From Glycomyces arizonensis DSM 44726 (GTDB lineage: Bacteria; Actinomycetota; Actinomycetes; Mycobacteriales; Micromonosporaceae): DNA of 64,000 nt. The DNA is taken from assembly GCF_000482705.1 (NCBI RefSeq), contig NZ_AXWO01000003.1, forward strand, positions 124,001 through 188,000. The letters are read 5' to 3'. Made by a program: the position numbers and the translations under genes. Of the stretch, positions 30,759-42,060 are shown one piece after another. Within the stretch, counting starts at the first letter, position 1. The number at the start of each line of letters is the position of its first letter. A model generated the notes under the pieces. That model had not been told where the DNA came from. It did not search any database and saw nothing but the letters and a program-made list of their open reading frames with translations.

Positions 30759-30837
30759 AGACTGTCGCGCACGGACCCGCCTCGGGCGGCGCCAGACGCA
30801 GAGCAAGCACCGAACACCCGAACCGCAGGAGTCACGA

Positions 30838-33135
30838 ATGCCTTACCGCCCACCGCTGGTCGCACGCGAGTTCTTCGTCGCCGACCCGCCGGAACTGCCG
30901 CAGCGCGCCGTTGGTGAGCAGGGCCTGTCGGCCGTCAAGGCCGCCGAGGTCGTCGAGACCGGCGCCTCCTCGGTGACCCTCAAGGCCACCACCTCCGCCG
31001 GGGAGGAGCTGTACGTCGGCCTCGGCGTCGCGGGCGAAGGCGTCATCCGCACCCGCCTGTCCGCCGACCCCGCCGCGCGCCCCGCCGCCGACAAGGCCCT
31101 CGCGATGGTCCACCCCGGCTCCTTCGACGGCGCCCGGGTCACCGCCGACGGCGACACCCTCACCGTCGATGCCGGTTCGGTGCGCGCCGTCGCCACCCTC
31201 GCCTCCTGGTCCCTGCGCTACACCGACGCCGAGGGCCGCACGCTCGTCGGCCAGAACCCCGGCGAGAAGGACATCTCCGGGCGCCTGCGCACCCTCCCGT
31301 TCGGCCGCTCCCTCGTCGACGGCGCACCCGCCGCCTACCACGAGTCCTTCACCGCCGCCCCCGACGAGGCCTTCGCCGGCTTCGGCGAGCGCTTCGCGCC
31401 GCTCAACGCCCGCGGCCAGCGCCCCCTGATGTGGAACTTCGACGCCTTCGGCTCCGAGTCCATCCGCGCCTACAAGAACGTCCCGTTCTACATGTCCGAC
31501 CGCGGCTACGGCATCGTCGTCAACTCCGGTGCGCCCGTCGAGTTCGACGTGGCCCAGCAGACCCACGCCGCCGTCGAGATCCTCGTCCCCGACGACGCCC
31601 TCGAATACTTCGTCATCGCCGGGCCCACCCCGGCCGAGATCCTCGACCGCTACGATCGGCTGACCTCCCGCCCCGTGCTGCCCCCCAAGTGGGCCTTCGG
31701 CACCTGGATCTCCTCGGGCTTCTTCGTCGACAGCCACGAGCGCGTCATGGACCGCGCGAAGAAGATCCGCGAGCGCGGCATCCCCTGCGACGTCCTCCAC
31801 CTCGACACGTTCTGGCAGTACGAGCCGCACTGGTCCGACATGCAGTGGGACTCGGCCAACTTCCCCGAGCCCGAGAAGATGCTCGCCGACCTCGCCGGGC
31901 AGGGCTTCAAGGTCTGCCTGTGGATGAACTCCTACATCTCGGCCAAGTCCCCGGTCTTCGCCGAGGGCGACGAGCGCGGCTACTTCCTCAAGAACGCCGA
32001 GGGCGAGACCTACGTCGCCGACGTCTGGCACGGCTCGCACGAGGCCAGCGGCATCGTCGACTTCACCAACCCCGACGCCGTCGAGTGGTGGAAGGACCTC
32101 CTGCGCCCGCCGCTCCAGGCCGGAGCGGCCCTCTACAAGACCGACTTCGCCGAGGGCGTCCCGGCCGACGCCGTCGCCCACAACGGCATGACCGGCACCG
32201 AGCTGCACAACGTCTACACGCTGCTGTACAACGACGCGGTGTGCGAGGTGACCCGCGAGATCCGCGGCTACGAGTTCGTGTGGGCCCGCTCGTCCTTCCT
32301 CGGCGGCCAGCGCCATTCCGCGCAGTGGTCCGGCGACGTCCAGACCAGCTGGGCCGCCCTCGGCGGCACCATCCGCGGCGGCCTGTCCCACGGCCTGTCC
32401 GGCATCCCCTTCTGGTCCCACGACACCGGCGGCTTCCACGGCAGACCCGAGGACGACCTGTACATCCGCTGGGCCCAGTTCGGCGCGCTCTCGCCGCTGC
32501 TGCGCTACCACGGCACCACCACCCGCGAACTGTGGGAGTTCTCCGAGGAGGCCGAGCGCCTCGCCACCGAGTCGCTCAAGCTGCGCTACTCGCTCATGCC
32601 GTACATCTACTCGGCGGCCGTGCACTCCTCGCGCACCGGCGAGCCGATGCTGCGCGCCCTCAGTGTCGACAACCCGAACGACCCGGTCGCCTGGAACGCC
32701 GACCAGGAGTACCGCTTCGGCAAGGACCTGCTCGTCGCCCCGGTCAACGACCCGTCCGGGCGCCGCAAGGTCTACCTGCCCGAAGGCCAGTGGATCGACT
32801 ACTGGACCAAGGAGGTCGTCACCGGCGGGCGCTACATCGACACCGAGCACGGCCTGGAGACCTTCCCGGTCTTCGTCCGCTACGGCGCGATCCTCCCGCG
32901 CGTCGCGTCCGGCGACGTCATCGGCGACGGCCCGTTCGCGGCGATCACCCTCCAGGTGTGGGGCACGCCGGACCGCGGCGTCACGATCGCCGACGTGAAC
33001 GGCGACACGGAAGTTTCGGTGGAAGTTTCCGAGAATTCCGTGACCCTTCTCGCGAGCGGCCCGGCCGACATCGCTAAGGTGGAGCTCATCGATGTCACCG
33101 GCAAGCCCGAGAAGGTCGCACTGGAGCGCAAATGA
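30838..33135 (+). CDS. yicI: GH31 alpha-xylosidase
   Basis: 765 residues, no signal peptide, so cytoplasmic. The nucleophile Asp is in ALYKTDFAEGVP and the acid/base Asp in AQWSGDVQTSWAAL. Other GH31 features: KWAFGTWISSGFFVD, WQYEPHWSDMQWD, FWSHDTGGF and LRYSLMPYIYSAA. The YicI group removes alpha-xylosyl units from isoprimeverose and xyloglucan oligosaccharides. ATG 30838 follows CAGGAG. The 4-bp overlap with xylB and the closely following xylA make a three-gene operon. Confidence 0.9.
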   Translation: MPYRPPLVAREFFVADPPELPQRAVGEQGLSAVKAAEVVETGASSVTLKATTSAGEELYVGLGVAGEGVIRTRLSADPAARPAADKALAMVHPGSFDGARVTADGDTLTVDAGSVRAVATLASWSLRYTDAEGRTLVGQNPGEKDISGRLRTLPFGRSLVDGAPAAYHESFTAAPDEAFAGFGERFAPLNARGQRPLMWNFDAFGSESIRAYKNVPFYMSDRGYGIVVNSGAPVEFDVAQQTHAAVEILVPDDALEYFVIAGPTPAEILDRYDRLTSRPVLPPKWAFGTWISSGFFVDSHERVMDRAKKIRERGIPCDVLHLDTFWQYEPHWSDMQWDSANFPEPEKMLADLAGQGFKVCLWMNSYISAKSPVFAEGDERGYFLKNAEGETYVADVWHGSHEASGIVDFTNPDAVEWWKDLLRPPLQAGAALYKTDFAEGVPADAVAHNGMTGTELHNVYTLLYNDAVCEVTREIRGYEFVWARSSFLGGQRHSAQWSGDVQTSWAALGGTIRGGLSHGLSGIPFWSHDTGGFHGRPEDDLYIRWAQFGALSPLLRYHGTTTRELWEFSEEAERLATESLKLRYSLMPYIYSAAVHSSRTGEPMLRALSVDNPNDPVAWNADQEYRFGKDLLVAPVNDPSGRRKVYLPEGQWIDYWTKEVVTGGRYIDTEHGLETFPVFVRYGAILPRVASGDVIGDGPFAAITLQVWGTPDRGVTIADVNGDTEVSVEVSENSVTLLASGPADIAKVELIDVTGKPEKVALERK

Positions 33136-34526
33136 CGCTAGTCGCGGGGATTGACTCCTCCACGCAGTCAACGAAAGTCCTGTTGGTCGAGGCCGAGACC
33201 GGCGAGATCGTCGACTCGGGCAAGGCCCCGCATCCAGGCGGCACCGAATGCCACCCCGACCACTGGTGGGACGCCCTCCAGCGGGCCGGGGAGGGCCTCC
33301 TCGACCGCGCCGAGGCGGTCGCGGTCTCGGGCCAGCAGCACGGGATGGTCGCCCTCGACGACAACGACGAGGTCGTCCGCCCCGCGCTGCTGTGGAACGA
33401 CACGCGCTCGGCCCCGCAGGCCAAGCGCCTCATCGCCGAAGGCGGCGGCCCCGAGGCCTGGGCCGCCGAGACCGGCCTGGTCCCCGTCGCCTCCTTCACC
33501 GTCACCAAGCTCGCCTGGCTCGCCGAGCACGAGCCCGACAACGCGCGGCGCGTCGCCTCGGTCATGCTCCCGCACGACTGGCTGACGATGAAGCTCCGCG
33601 GCGTGGCGGCCGCCGAGGCGGCCACGGACCGCTCCGACGCCTCCGGCACCGGCTACTGGTCGCCGAAGACGGGGGACTACCTGCCGGGCAAGCTCATCGG
33701 GGCCCTCGGCCACGACGCGGCCCTGCCGCGCGTCGCCGCCCCGAACGAGATCGTCGGCCGCACGCCGAGCGGCGCGGCCGTGGCGCCCGGCACCGGCGAC
33801 AACGCCGGGGCCGCGCTCGGCCTCGGCCTCGGCGCGGGCGACGTCGTGGTCTCCCTCGGCACCTCCGGCACCGTCTTCGGCGTCTCCGAGGTCCCGGCCG
33901 CGGACGTCACGGGCACGGTCGCCGGGTTCGCCGACGCCACCGGCCGGTTCCTGCCGCTGACGACGACCCTGAACGCCGCACGCGTGCTCGACACCTTCCG
34001 GAACCTGCTCGGCGTCGAGCACGGCGAGTTCGACACGCTCGCGCTCACGGCCGCGCCCGGCGCCGGGGGCCTGACCCTGCTGCCGTACCTCGACGGCGAG
34101 CGGACCCCCAACCGCCCGGGCGCCAACGGCGTCCTCAGCGGCCTGACCACCGCGGCCTCCCGGGAGGACCTTGCCCGCGCCGCCGTCGAAGGCATGCTCT
34201 CGGCCCAGGCCGACGGCATCGCCGCCATGACGGCGCAGGGCCTGGAGGTCGGGCGCGTCCTCCTCATCGGCGGCGCCTCCGCCTCGGAGGCCGTGCGGCA
34301 CATCGCGCCGACGGTCTTCGGCGTGGACGTGGAGGTCCCGCCATCGGCCGAGTACGTGGCCCTCGGCGCGGCCAAGCAGGCCGCCTGGGCCCTTTCCGGC
34401 CAGGCGGCCCCGCCGCAGTGGAATGTAGGCGACACTGCCCAGTACAGCGGCGCGGCCGCGACCGCGGTGTCCGAGCAGTATTCGACGCTCCGAGACGAGA
34501 CGGCCTCGTGGGCGTCCCATCAGTAA
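33132..34526 (+). CDS. xylB: Xylulokinase
   Basis: 464 residues. FGGY-family features: N-terminal [21 protein letters not shown] (phosphate 1), [53 protein letters not shown] and the C-terminal [20 protein letters not shown] adenosine region. It phosphorylates D-xylulose to xylulose-5-phosphate for the pentose phosphate pathway. The ATGA overlap with the GH31 gene implies translational coupling. It is somewhat shorter than the 480-500 usual, with all conserved blocks present. Confidence 0.95.
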   Translation: MTLVAGIDSSTQSTKVLLVEAETGEIVDSGKAPHPGGTECHPDHWWDALQRAGEGLLDRAEAVAVSGQQHGMVALDDNDEVVRPALLWNDTRSAPQAKRLIAEGGGPEAWAAETGLVPVASFTVTKLAWLAEHEPDNARRVASVMLPHDWLTMKLRGVAAAEAATDRSDASGTGYWSPKTGDYLPGKLIGALGHDAALPRVAAPNEIVGRTPSGAAVAPGTGDNAGAALGLGLGAGDVVVSLGTSGTVFGVSEVPAADVTGTVAGFADATGRFLPLTTTLNAARVLDTFRNLLGVEHGEFDTLALTAAPGAGGLTLLPYLDGERTPNRPGANGVLSGLTTAASREDLARAAVEGMLSAQADGIAAMTAQGLEVGRVLLIGGASASEAVRHIAPTVFGVDVEVPPSAEYVALGAAKQAAWALSGQAAPPQWNVGDTAQYSGAAATAVSEQYSTLRDETASWASHQ

Positions 34527-34545
34527 GCAGCAAAGGACAAGCATT

Positions 34546-35712
34546 ATGAGCGACAAGTACTCGCCGGTGCCCGAGGACAAGTTCTCGTTCGGGATCTGGA
34601 CTGTGGGTTGGGCGGCGCAGGATGTGTTCGGGTCGGCGTCGCGGGCGCCGATGGCGGCCGATCGCGCGGTCAGGAAGCTGGCCGAGATCGGCGCCTATGG
34701 GGTGAACTTCCACGACAACGACGTGTTCGACTTCGACGAGTCGGATCGTGAGCAGAACATCGCCGCGTTCAAGAAGGCGCTGGACGAGACGGGTCTGAAG
34801 GTCACCACGGCGACGACGAATCTGTTCGGGCACCCGGTGTTCAAGGACGGCGGGTTCACGCACAACGACCGCGACGTGCGCCGCTTCGCGATCAGCAAGG
34901 TGATGCGCAACATCGACCTCGCCGCCGAGCTCGGCGCGAAGGTCTATGTCGCCTGGGGCGGGCGCGAAGGCGCCGAATCCGGCGGCTCGAAGCACGTCCA
35001 GACGGCCATGGCCCGCATGAAGGAGGCCTTCGACATCCTCGGCGAATACGTCACCGACCACGACTACGACATCCGCTTCGCGATCGAGCCGAAGCCGAAC
35101 GAGCCCAGGGGCCACATTCTCCTCCCCACGATCGGGCACGCCCTCGCCTTCATCAACGAGCTGGAGCGTCCCGAACTCGTCGGCATCAACCCCGAGATCG
35201 GGCACGAGGAGATGGCCGGGCTCGACTACGCCGCGGGGATCCGCCAGGCGCTGTGGCACGGGAAGCTGTACCACATCGACTTGAACGGCCAGACCGGTCC
35301 GCGGTATGACCAGGACCTGCGCTTCGGTGCCGGGAATGTCGGTGGGGCGTTCTGGGCGGTGGACGCGGTCGAGGAGGGGATCGCCAAGGGCCAGTACACC
35401 GGTCCGATCCACTTCGACTTCAAGCCCCCGCGCACCGAGGACGATGAAGGGGTCTGGGTCTCGGCCGCGGCCTGCATGCGCAACTACCTGATCCTGCGCG
35501 ACAAGGTCAAGGCGTTCCGGTCCGACCCCGAGGTCCAGGAGGCGATCAAGGCCGCCCGCGTCGACCAGCTCGCCGTGCCCACGCTCGCCGCGGGCGAGAC
35601 GTGGGAGGACGTGAAGGGCGTCGAGATCGACGTCGAAGGGCTCGCGGCGAAGGGCATGGCGTTCGAGCGCCTCGACCAACTCGCCCTCGAACACCTCTAC
35701 GGCGTCCGCTAA
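34546..35712 (+). CDS. xylA: Xylose isomerase
   Basis: 388 residues, the class I length typical of actinobacteria (Streptomyces and Actinoplanes enzymes). [13 protein letters not shown] carries the active-site His and Asp, [13 protein letters not shown] the conserved loop, [13 protein letters not shown] a metal-ligand Glu and the substrate Lys, [13 protein letters not shown] another Glu/His pair, and [12 protein letters not shown] the last metal ligands. It interconverts D-xylose and D-xylulose. ATG 34546 follows AAAGGAC. It ends at an 18-bp-stem terminator. Codon use in the first 300 bases is slightly less biased (GGG, GCG, GTG) than in xylB. Confidence 0.97.
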   Translation: MSDKYSPVPEDKFSFGIWTVGWAAQDVFGSASRAPMAADRAVRKLAEIGAYGVNFHDNDVFDFDESDREQNIAAFKKALDETGLKVTTATTNLFGHPVFKDGGFTHNDRDVRRFAISKVMRNIDLAAELGAKVYVAWGGREGAESGGSKHVQTAMARMKEAFDILGEYVTDHDYDIRFAIEPKPNEPRGHILLPTIGHALAFINELERPELVGINPEIGHEEMAGLDYAAGIRQALWHGKLYHIDLNGQTGPRYDQDLRFGAGNVGGAFWAVDAVEEGIAKGQYTGPIHFDFKPPRTEDDEGVWVSAAACMRNYLILRDKVKAFRSDPEVQEAIKAARVDQLAVPTLAAGETWEDVKGVEIDVEGLAAKGMAFERLDQLALEHLYGVR

Positions 35713-35723
35713 GACGCACAGTC

Positions 35724-35770
35724 GACGGGGCCCGGAGCCGCCTGCTCAGTCAGCGGCTCCGGGCCCCGTC
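35724..35770 (+). terminator. Terminator of the GH31-xylB-xylA operon
   Basis: A perfect 18-bp stem, 35724-35741 with 35753-35770, loop of 11 nt, 11 bp after the xylA stop. It is the longest plain terminator stem in the window after the 40-nt palindrome. Confidence 0.85.
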
Positions 35771-35917
35771 GTCATCCCACACACCCGACATTCAGACCAT
35801 CAGGTCTTGGCGAGCGAATGTCGAGCCGGTGCCTGCTCTCGTTCGCTCATGAGGGGAACACTACGGACGCAGGTTCGGGATTCCACGCGAAAATCATCAG
35901 AGGTTCATTGGAAGCGC

Positions 35918-36466
35918 CTAGGCGTCGGCGGGGAGGGTGGGCTTCGGCGGGTCGTCGAGGGCCGCCAGGTCGCGCTGCCAGATGCACACGTCGCGCCATT
36001 CGCCGTGCTTGTATCCGGCGGCGCGGATGGTGCCGACCCGTTCGAAGCCGAAGGCGGCGTGCAATGCCTCACTGCCGGGGTTCGGCTGCGTCACCTGCGC
36101 CATCACGCTGCGGAAGCCCTGCCGCTCCAGGCGCTCGAACAGCTCGCCGTAGAGCAGTGAGCCGACCCGCTTCCCGCGGTGGCCGTCGGCGACGTACACC
36201 GTCGCCTCGGCGGTCCAGGCGTAGGCGTCGCGGGGGTTCCAGGGCCCGGCGTAGGCCACCCCGGCCACCTCGCCGCCGGACTCGGCCACCAGCCACGGGT
36301 ACCGGCCGCCGTAGGTCTCCAGCAGCGCCGACCACTGGTCGGCCAGATACGGCTCGGTCCGGAAGTTCGCGGTGCTGTGCGCGATGTAGTGGTTGATGAT
36401 CGCGCAGATCGCGGGCACGTCGTCGGGCCGGGCGGTGCGCACGGTGACAGCCTCGATGTCGCTCAT
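35918..36466 (-). CDS. GNAT N-acetyltransferase of the phosphinothricin/methionine sulfoximine type
   Basis: 182 residues. The Pat/Bar/MddA group is recognised by VRTARPDDVPAICAIINHYI, STANFRTEP, VAGVAYAGPWNPRDAYAWTAEATVYV and the acetyl-CoA loop HRGKRVGSLLYGELF, then the C-terminal GFERVGTIRAAGYKHGEWRDV. The group acetylates the amino group of phosphinothricin or methionine sulfoximine, or other small amines. ATGAGC at 36466 is chosen. It shares orientation with the Imm1-like gene 28 bp upstream, so the two may be co-transcribed. The true substrate is not known. Confidence 0.85.
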   Translation of the reverse strand: MSDIEAVTVRTARPDDVPAICAIINHYIAHSTANFRTEPYLADQWSALLETYGGRYPWLVAESGGEVAGVAYAGPWNPRDAYAWTAEATVYVADGHRGKRVGSLLYGELFERLERQGFRSVMAQVTQPNPGSEALHAAFGFERVGTIRAAGYKHGEWRDVCIWQRDLAALDDPPKPTLPADA

Positions 36467-36494
36467 GATGAGCAAGCTTAGCGAGGCGGAGGCG

Positions 36495-36983
36495 TCACCA
36501 GATCGTGCTGGGCCGCCACGCCACGAGCGAGGGGCGCAGGCCGCCCGTCGCCCGGAAGTCCTCGACCGCGCGGGCCAAGGTGCTCAGGGCGATGTGGGAA
36601 TCGGAGGGGAAGACGCCGGCCGAGTCCATGTCGCGGTAGAGCTTGACCTCGGGGTGGCGCTCGACCGCCGAGTAGGAGACCCAGGCGCCGGGGCCGTAGT
36701 CCTCGCCGCCGGGGCCGTAGTAGGCGAGGGCGCCGATCTCCGTCTCCCGGTCGGCGGCGATCTTGAGCCCGTGGTCGGGGCGGCCGCCGGGCTCGTACCC
36801 GGGGCGGTCGCGCACGAGCGCGGTGGGGACCTGGGCCAGGTTCACGGCCATGATGGTCGCTATGGCGGCGGCGACGCCGTCGGGGTCGCAGGCGAGGAGT
36901 ATCTGCGGTCCGCTGTCGGTGGTCTGGAGCCTGAACTCGGCGCAATAGCCCGCGATATGGGCGCTCGTTGGTCCAGTGCTCAT
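36495..36983 (-). CDS. Imm1-like immunity protein, orphan
   Basis: 162 residues. The C-terminal half follows the Imm1 pattern of polymorphic toxin systems: ALAYYGPGGEDYGPGAWVSY, then VFPSDSHIALSTLARAVEDF and TGGLRPSLVAWRP. The N-terminal half (FRLQTTDSGPQILLACDP and AIATIMAVNLAQVPTALV) is a mixed alpha/beta region. Imm1 proteins neutralise deaminase or other toxins, but many streptomycete copies stand alone. ATG 36983 follows GAAGGAG. No RHS, WXG or other toxin gene lies within 10 kb. The identification is by pattern and should be treated as likely, not certain. Confidence 0.6.
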   Translation of the reverse strand: MSTGPTSAHIAGYCAEFRLQTTDSGPQILLACDPDGVAAAIATIMAVNLAQVPTALVRDRPGYEPGGRPDHGLKIAADRETEIGALAYYGPGGEDYGPGAWVSYSAVERHPEVKLYRDMDSAGVFPSDSHIALSTLARAVEDFRATGGLRPSLVAWRPSTIW

Positions 36984-37409
36984 CGGTGGTTCTCCTTCCG
37001 CGAGCGGGGTGACTTGCGTGAGGGAGTGGGATTCAAGACGGATAGCCATGGTGGACACCGCACCTCATCATGTCGGGTTTTGGGAACGACAGTACGTGCG
37101 CGAACGGGCCATATGAGCGATGAGTCGGGAAATTGACACTAATGCGCAGATTCGTTGCGGCAACCTGCCTGTGCAAATAGCAGATTCCACTGGGGAGTGA
37201 TCGTCGAGCGCCGAGCGACATGACCGACGGTCGCCGCCATTGCGCGCCTTGCGTTCCATTCCAGTCTCCTCGAAGCGCCGATAGGACCGAAGCGCCATTT
37301 CACCCACTCGGTGCTCACGGACTGTCCGATTGGCGACACGATTTCCGATCGCGCTCATCCGACGGATGCTTCAGTTCATCGCCGAAGGCCCGTCGGGCAA
37401 GATTGGGGC
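36984..37409. other. Intergenic region before the SARP gene
   Basis: 426 bp with no credible gene; visibly lower in GC than its surroundings. TTGACA occurs at about 37132 with only a weak -10 (TGCGGC). CAAGAT (37398-37403) is six bases before the SARP ATG and may be its -10. No strong inverted repeat was found. Confidence 0.4.
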
Positions 37410-40268
37410 ATGCGTGTAGAGCTGCTCGGACCGCTCCGGGTCCTCGACGACTCCGGGGCCGAGACCGCCGTGCCCGCCGGGAGGCAGCGCACCCTGCTCA
37501 CCCGCCTCGCCGTCGACCCAGGACGCCTCGTCCCCGCCGCCGCGCTCATCGACGCCCTCTGGCCGGACGCGCCGCCCGCCAACGCCTCCGGGGCGCTCCA
37601 GACCCAGGTCTCGCGCCTCAGGCGCCTGATCGGCGACCGCCTCCGCTCCGACTCCGGCGGCTACCGCCTCACCGACGCCACCACCGACATCGCCGACTTC
37701 GAGCGCCTCGCGTCCGAATCAGCCACTCCGGGCGCCGCCGCGGGCACCGTCAGGCAACGCTGCGAGGAGGCCCTCGCGCTGTGGCGCGGCCCCGCCCTGG
37801 CCGACGCCGCCGAATCCGCCTTCGCCGACACCGAGACCACCCGGCTCACCGCGCGCCGCGAGTCCGTCGCCTCCCGGCTCGTCGAGGCCCGCCTCGAACT
37901 CGAGGGCGCCGAAGCCGTCCTCGCCGAACTCGCCGCCCGCAACGCCGCCGACCCGCTCTCCGAGACCGACGCCGGGCGCTACATGCGCGCACTGGCCGCC
38001 GCGGGCCGCCAGGCCGAGGCGCTGGCCGTCTACGAGAAGACCCGCTCCCGCCTCGCCGACGAGCTCGGCGTCGACCCCTCGCCCGCCCTCGCCACCGCCC
38101 ACCTCGACATCCTGCGCGGCGTCGAGGCGGCCCCCGCCCCGCAGCGCACCAGCGCCCTCCCCGAACCGCTCACCGCCTGCATCGGCCGCGAACGCGACCT
38201 CGACGCCATCGGCGGCCTCATGGACTCGGGCCGCCTGGTCACGCTCACCGGCCCCGGCGGCACCGGCAAGACCAGGCTCGCCATCGAGGCCGCCCACCGC
38301 GCCGAGGACCGCGGCGAGACGGTGCGGCTGGTCGAACTCGCGCCGCTCAGCGACCCGCTCCAACTGCCCGACCTGGTCTTCGAATCGCTGCGCATCGGCG
38401 AGTCGATCCTCGCCCGCCGCCCCGACGACGCCCGCGACCGGCTCGTGGAGGCCCTGCGCGGCCGCGAACTGCTCCTCGTCGTCGACAACTGCGAGCACCT
38501 GATCGGGCCGGTCGCCGACCTCACCGCCCACCTGCTGGCCCGCGTCCCCGGCCTCCGGGTGCTCGGCACCAGCCGCGAGGCCCTCGGCATCACCGGCGAG
38601 GCCGTGTACCCGCTCGGCCCGCTCGCCCTCCCCGCGGACGGCACCGCGGCTCCGGAGGCGTACTCGGCCGTCCGGCTGTTCGCCGAGCGGGCCCGCCAGT
38701 CCGACCCGTCCTTCGCGCTCACCGGCGCGAACGCCGCCCTGGTCGCCCGCACCTGCGCCGCGCTCGACGGCCTGCCGCTCGCCATCGAGCTCGCCGCCGC
38801 GCGGCTGCGCTCCATGACCCTCGACGACCTCGCCGCCCGACTCGACGACCGGTTCGCCCTCCTCACCAGGGGCGACCGCACCGCCGCCCCCAGGCAGCGC
38901 ACCCTCCGCGGCGTCGTCGACTGGAGCTGGGACCTGCTCGAACCCGCCGAGCGGCGCGTCCTGGCCCGCATGTCGGTGTTCAACGGGGGAGCGGACCTCG
39001 CGGCCGTCACGAAGGTGTGCTCGACCTCGGTCGACACCGTCGCCGGGCTCGTCGACAAGTCGCTCGTCCAGCGGCTCCCCTCCGGCAGGTACCGGCTGCT
39101 GGAGACCGTCCGCGAGTACGCCGCCGAGCGGCTCGCCGAGGTCGGGGAGACCGCCGCGATGTACCTCGCCCACTGCGAGCACTACGCCGACCGCGCCGCC
39201 GAGGCCGGGCCGCATTTCGCGGCGGCCGAGCAGGTCGAGTGGCTCGACCGCCTCGGCGCCGACCACGGCAACGTGACCGCGGCGGTCCGCCGCATGATCG
39301 CCGCGGGGAACGCCGCCGCCGCGCACCGCATCATGGGGCCCCTCGCCTGGTACTGGTGGATGCGCGGCTACCGCAAGGAGGGCCAGGAGCTGGCGTTCCA
39401 GGTGCGGGCCATGGAAGGGGAGGCCGACCCCCTCGACCGGGCCCTGGTCTGCATGTCGGGCACCTGGGGCCTGTGGGCCGGCCAGCTCGACCCCTCCGAC
39501 ATCGCCTCGGGGTGGGAGGAGGCCGGCAGGCTCGCCGAAGAGCACGACCTGTTCGACCGGTTCCCGACGCTGAAGCTGGTCCCGGCGCTGCTGGGCATCC
39601 TCGCGGACGACGAGGAGGCGGTGCGCCGCACCTTCGACGGACTCGACGGCGAGGAGGACCTCCAGTCCAGGGGCATCGTCCTGCTGTTCTGCTCCGGCTA
39701 TTCGGAGCGGGCGGGCGACCTCGACCGGGCGGAGGCCGAACTGACCGAGTGCAACGCCGTCTTCGAAGTGCTCGGGGAGCGCTTCGGCCTGCTCATGTCG
39801 CTCCAGGCCCTGGCCGGGATCAGCGAGGCCAAGGGCGATTACGCCGAGGCCCGCCGCCTGCTGACCCGCGCGCTGCGGATCGAGTCCGAGTTCGGCGCCG
39901 ACCTGGCCGACTCGGTCATCACTGAGAGCCTGTGGCGCCTCGACGCGACGTACGGCGACGACCCGGAGGCCGTGCTCGCCCGCCTGCGCACCGAGCAGGC
40001 CCGCGCGGCCCGCTCCTGGAGCTCCGAGAACGTCATGGCGGCGCGCGTCTCCGCCGCCGTGTGCCTGCGCCGCCTCGGACGGCCCGAGGATGCCCGCGAC
40101 GAGCTGCTCGCGGCCGAGGCCGACCGCCCGGAGTACGTCAAGTTCTCCGACGTCGCGCAGCGGCTCTACCGGCAGCTCGCCGAGGTGGCGAGCGAACTCG
40201 GCGACCGCGACTTGGAGCGTCGGGCCGCCGAGATGCGCATCGACGAGGGCTGGCCGTTCAGTTCATGA
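37410..40268 (+). CDS. SARP/AfsR-type transcriptional activator with NB-ARC and TPR domains
   Basis: 952 residues. An N-terminal winged helix (MRVELLGPLRVLDD, then LIDALWPDAPPANASGALQ and SRLRRLIG) is followed by a BTAD domain (about 95-240, ending DELGVDPSPAL). A P-loop ATPase module comes next: VTLTGPGGTGKTRLAIEAAH (about residue 280), LLVVDNCEHLIGPVADLTAH and LDGLPLAIELAAARLRSM. From about 590 there are helical repeats (HCEHYADRAAEAGPHF and onward). Such activators usually control secondary metabolism or transport and bind direct repeats with 11-bp period; such repeats lie at 42061-42100 before drrAB. The end overlaps the convergent permease gene by 11 bp. Probably leaderless. Confidence 0.9.
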   Translation: MRVELLGPLRVLDDSGAETAVPAGRQRTLLTRLAVDPGRLVPAAALIDALWPDAPPANASGALQTQVSRLRRLIGDRLRSDSGGYRLTDATTDIADFERLASESATPGAAAGTVRQRCEEALALWRGPALADAAESAFADTETTRLTARRESVASRLVEARLELEGAEAVLAELAARNAADPLSETDAGRYMRALAAAGRQAEALAVYEKTRSRLADELGVDPSPALATAHLDILRGVEAAPAPQRTSALPEPLTACIGRERDLDAIGGLMDSGRLVTLTGPGGTGKTRLAIEAAHRAEDRGETVRLVELAPLSDPLQLPDLVFESLRIGESILARRPDDARDRLVEALRGRELLLVVDNCEHLIGPVADLTAHLLARVPGLRVLGTSREALGITGEAVYPLGPLALPADGTAAPEAYSAVRLFAERARQSDPSFALTGANAALVARTCAALDGLPLAIELAAARLRSMTLDDLAARLDDRFALLTRGDRTAAPRQRTLRGVVDWSWDLLEPAERRVLARMSVFNGGADLAAVTKVCSTSVDTVAGLVDKSLVQRLPSGRYRLLETVREYAAERLAEVGETAAMYLAHCEHYADRAAEAGPHFAAAEQVEWLDRLGADHGNVTAAVRRMIAAGNAAAAHRIMGPLAWYWWMRGYRKEGQELAFQVRAMEGEADPLDRALVCMSGTWGLWAGQLDPSDIASGWEEAGRLAEEHDLFDRFPTLKLVPALLGILADDEEAVRRTFDGLDGEEDLQSRGIVLLFCSGYSERAGDLDRAEAELTECNAVFEVLGERFGLLMSLQALAGISEAKGDYAEARRLLTRALRIESEFGADLADSVITESLWRLDATYGDDPEAVLARLRTEQARAARSWSSENVMAARVSAAVCLRRLGRPEDARDELLAAEADRPEYVKFSDVAQRLYRQLAEVASELGDRDLERRAAEMRIDEGWPFSS

Positions 40269-41042
40269 GCTTGCGGCGGTAGGCCCGCAGCGACAGCGGC
40301 ACGAACACCGCCAGCGTTCCGGCGCACCAGGCGGCCAGGGACAGCAGGTAGCCCCCGGAGACGTCCCCGGCGAGGACGCCGCGCACCGATTCGGCCACCG
40401 CGGTCACCGGGTTGACCCTGGCGACCCATTGGAGCGCGTCCGGCAGGGTGTCGATCTCGATGAACGCCGTCGAGATGTACGACAGCGGCATCAGCAGCGC
40501 GATCATCCAGGTCTGGATCTGGTCCTCGGTCTTGGCGGTGAGGCCGACCAGGACCATCGTCCAGGAAGCGCAGAAGAGGAAGGCCAGCACGATCGCGGCG
40601 GCCGCGATCACGTCGGCGGCACCGGCCTCGGGCCGGTAGCCGATCGCGAAGGCGACCCCGCCGACGACCAGCAGCGCCCAGGCGTGCTTGACCATGTCGG
40701 CCGCCACGCGGCCGCCCAGCAGCGCGAACCGGGACACCGGCATCGCCGTCAGGCGGTCGAACACCCCGGACTTGAGGTCGGCGTGCAGACCGAGGCCGGT
40801 GGTCGGGATCGCGAAGAACAGGCCCATGACGATGATCGTCGGCCCCGCGTACTGCAGGAAGTCCTGCCAGCTGCCCATCATCTGGCCGCCCATGAAGAAC
40901 GTGATGGACAGCAGGATCATCAGCGGGATCATGAAGAACTCGATCAGCGTCGCCGGGTTGTTCCTGATCGAGGCGAGCGAGCGCGCCGCCATCGACGCCG
41001 TCTGCGCGAACGTGCCGCGGCGCGTGTTCCAAGTCGTCGCCG

Positions 41043-41046
<4 letters not shown>
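40258..41046 (-). CDS. ABC-2 type permease, DrrB-like
   Basis: 262 residues with six membrane helices (for example MILLSITFFMGGQMMGSW, TIIVMGLFFAIPTTGLGLHA, AWALLVVGGVAFAIGY and LAAWCAGTLAVFVPLSL). GVFDRLTAMPVSRFALLGGRV is the ABC-2 signature, and LPDALQWVARVNPVTAVAESVRGVLAGD is a DrrB/NodJ hallmark. Together with the ATPase upstream (4-bp overlap) it should export a hydrophobic compound. Convergent and overlapping with the SARP gene by 11 bp. Confidence 0.88.
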
Positions 41047-42005
<959 letters not shown>

Positions 42006-42060
42006 GGCATGCCTTTCCGGTTTCGTCTTGCTGTGACGAGACCAGCGTGCGGGCGCGTTC

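Noticed and set aside
36984-37409. A toxin gene paired with the Imm1-like protein
   Set aside because: No frame in this gap has an export domain or toxin motif, and the other side holds an acetyltransferase.
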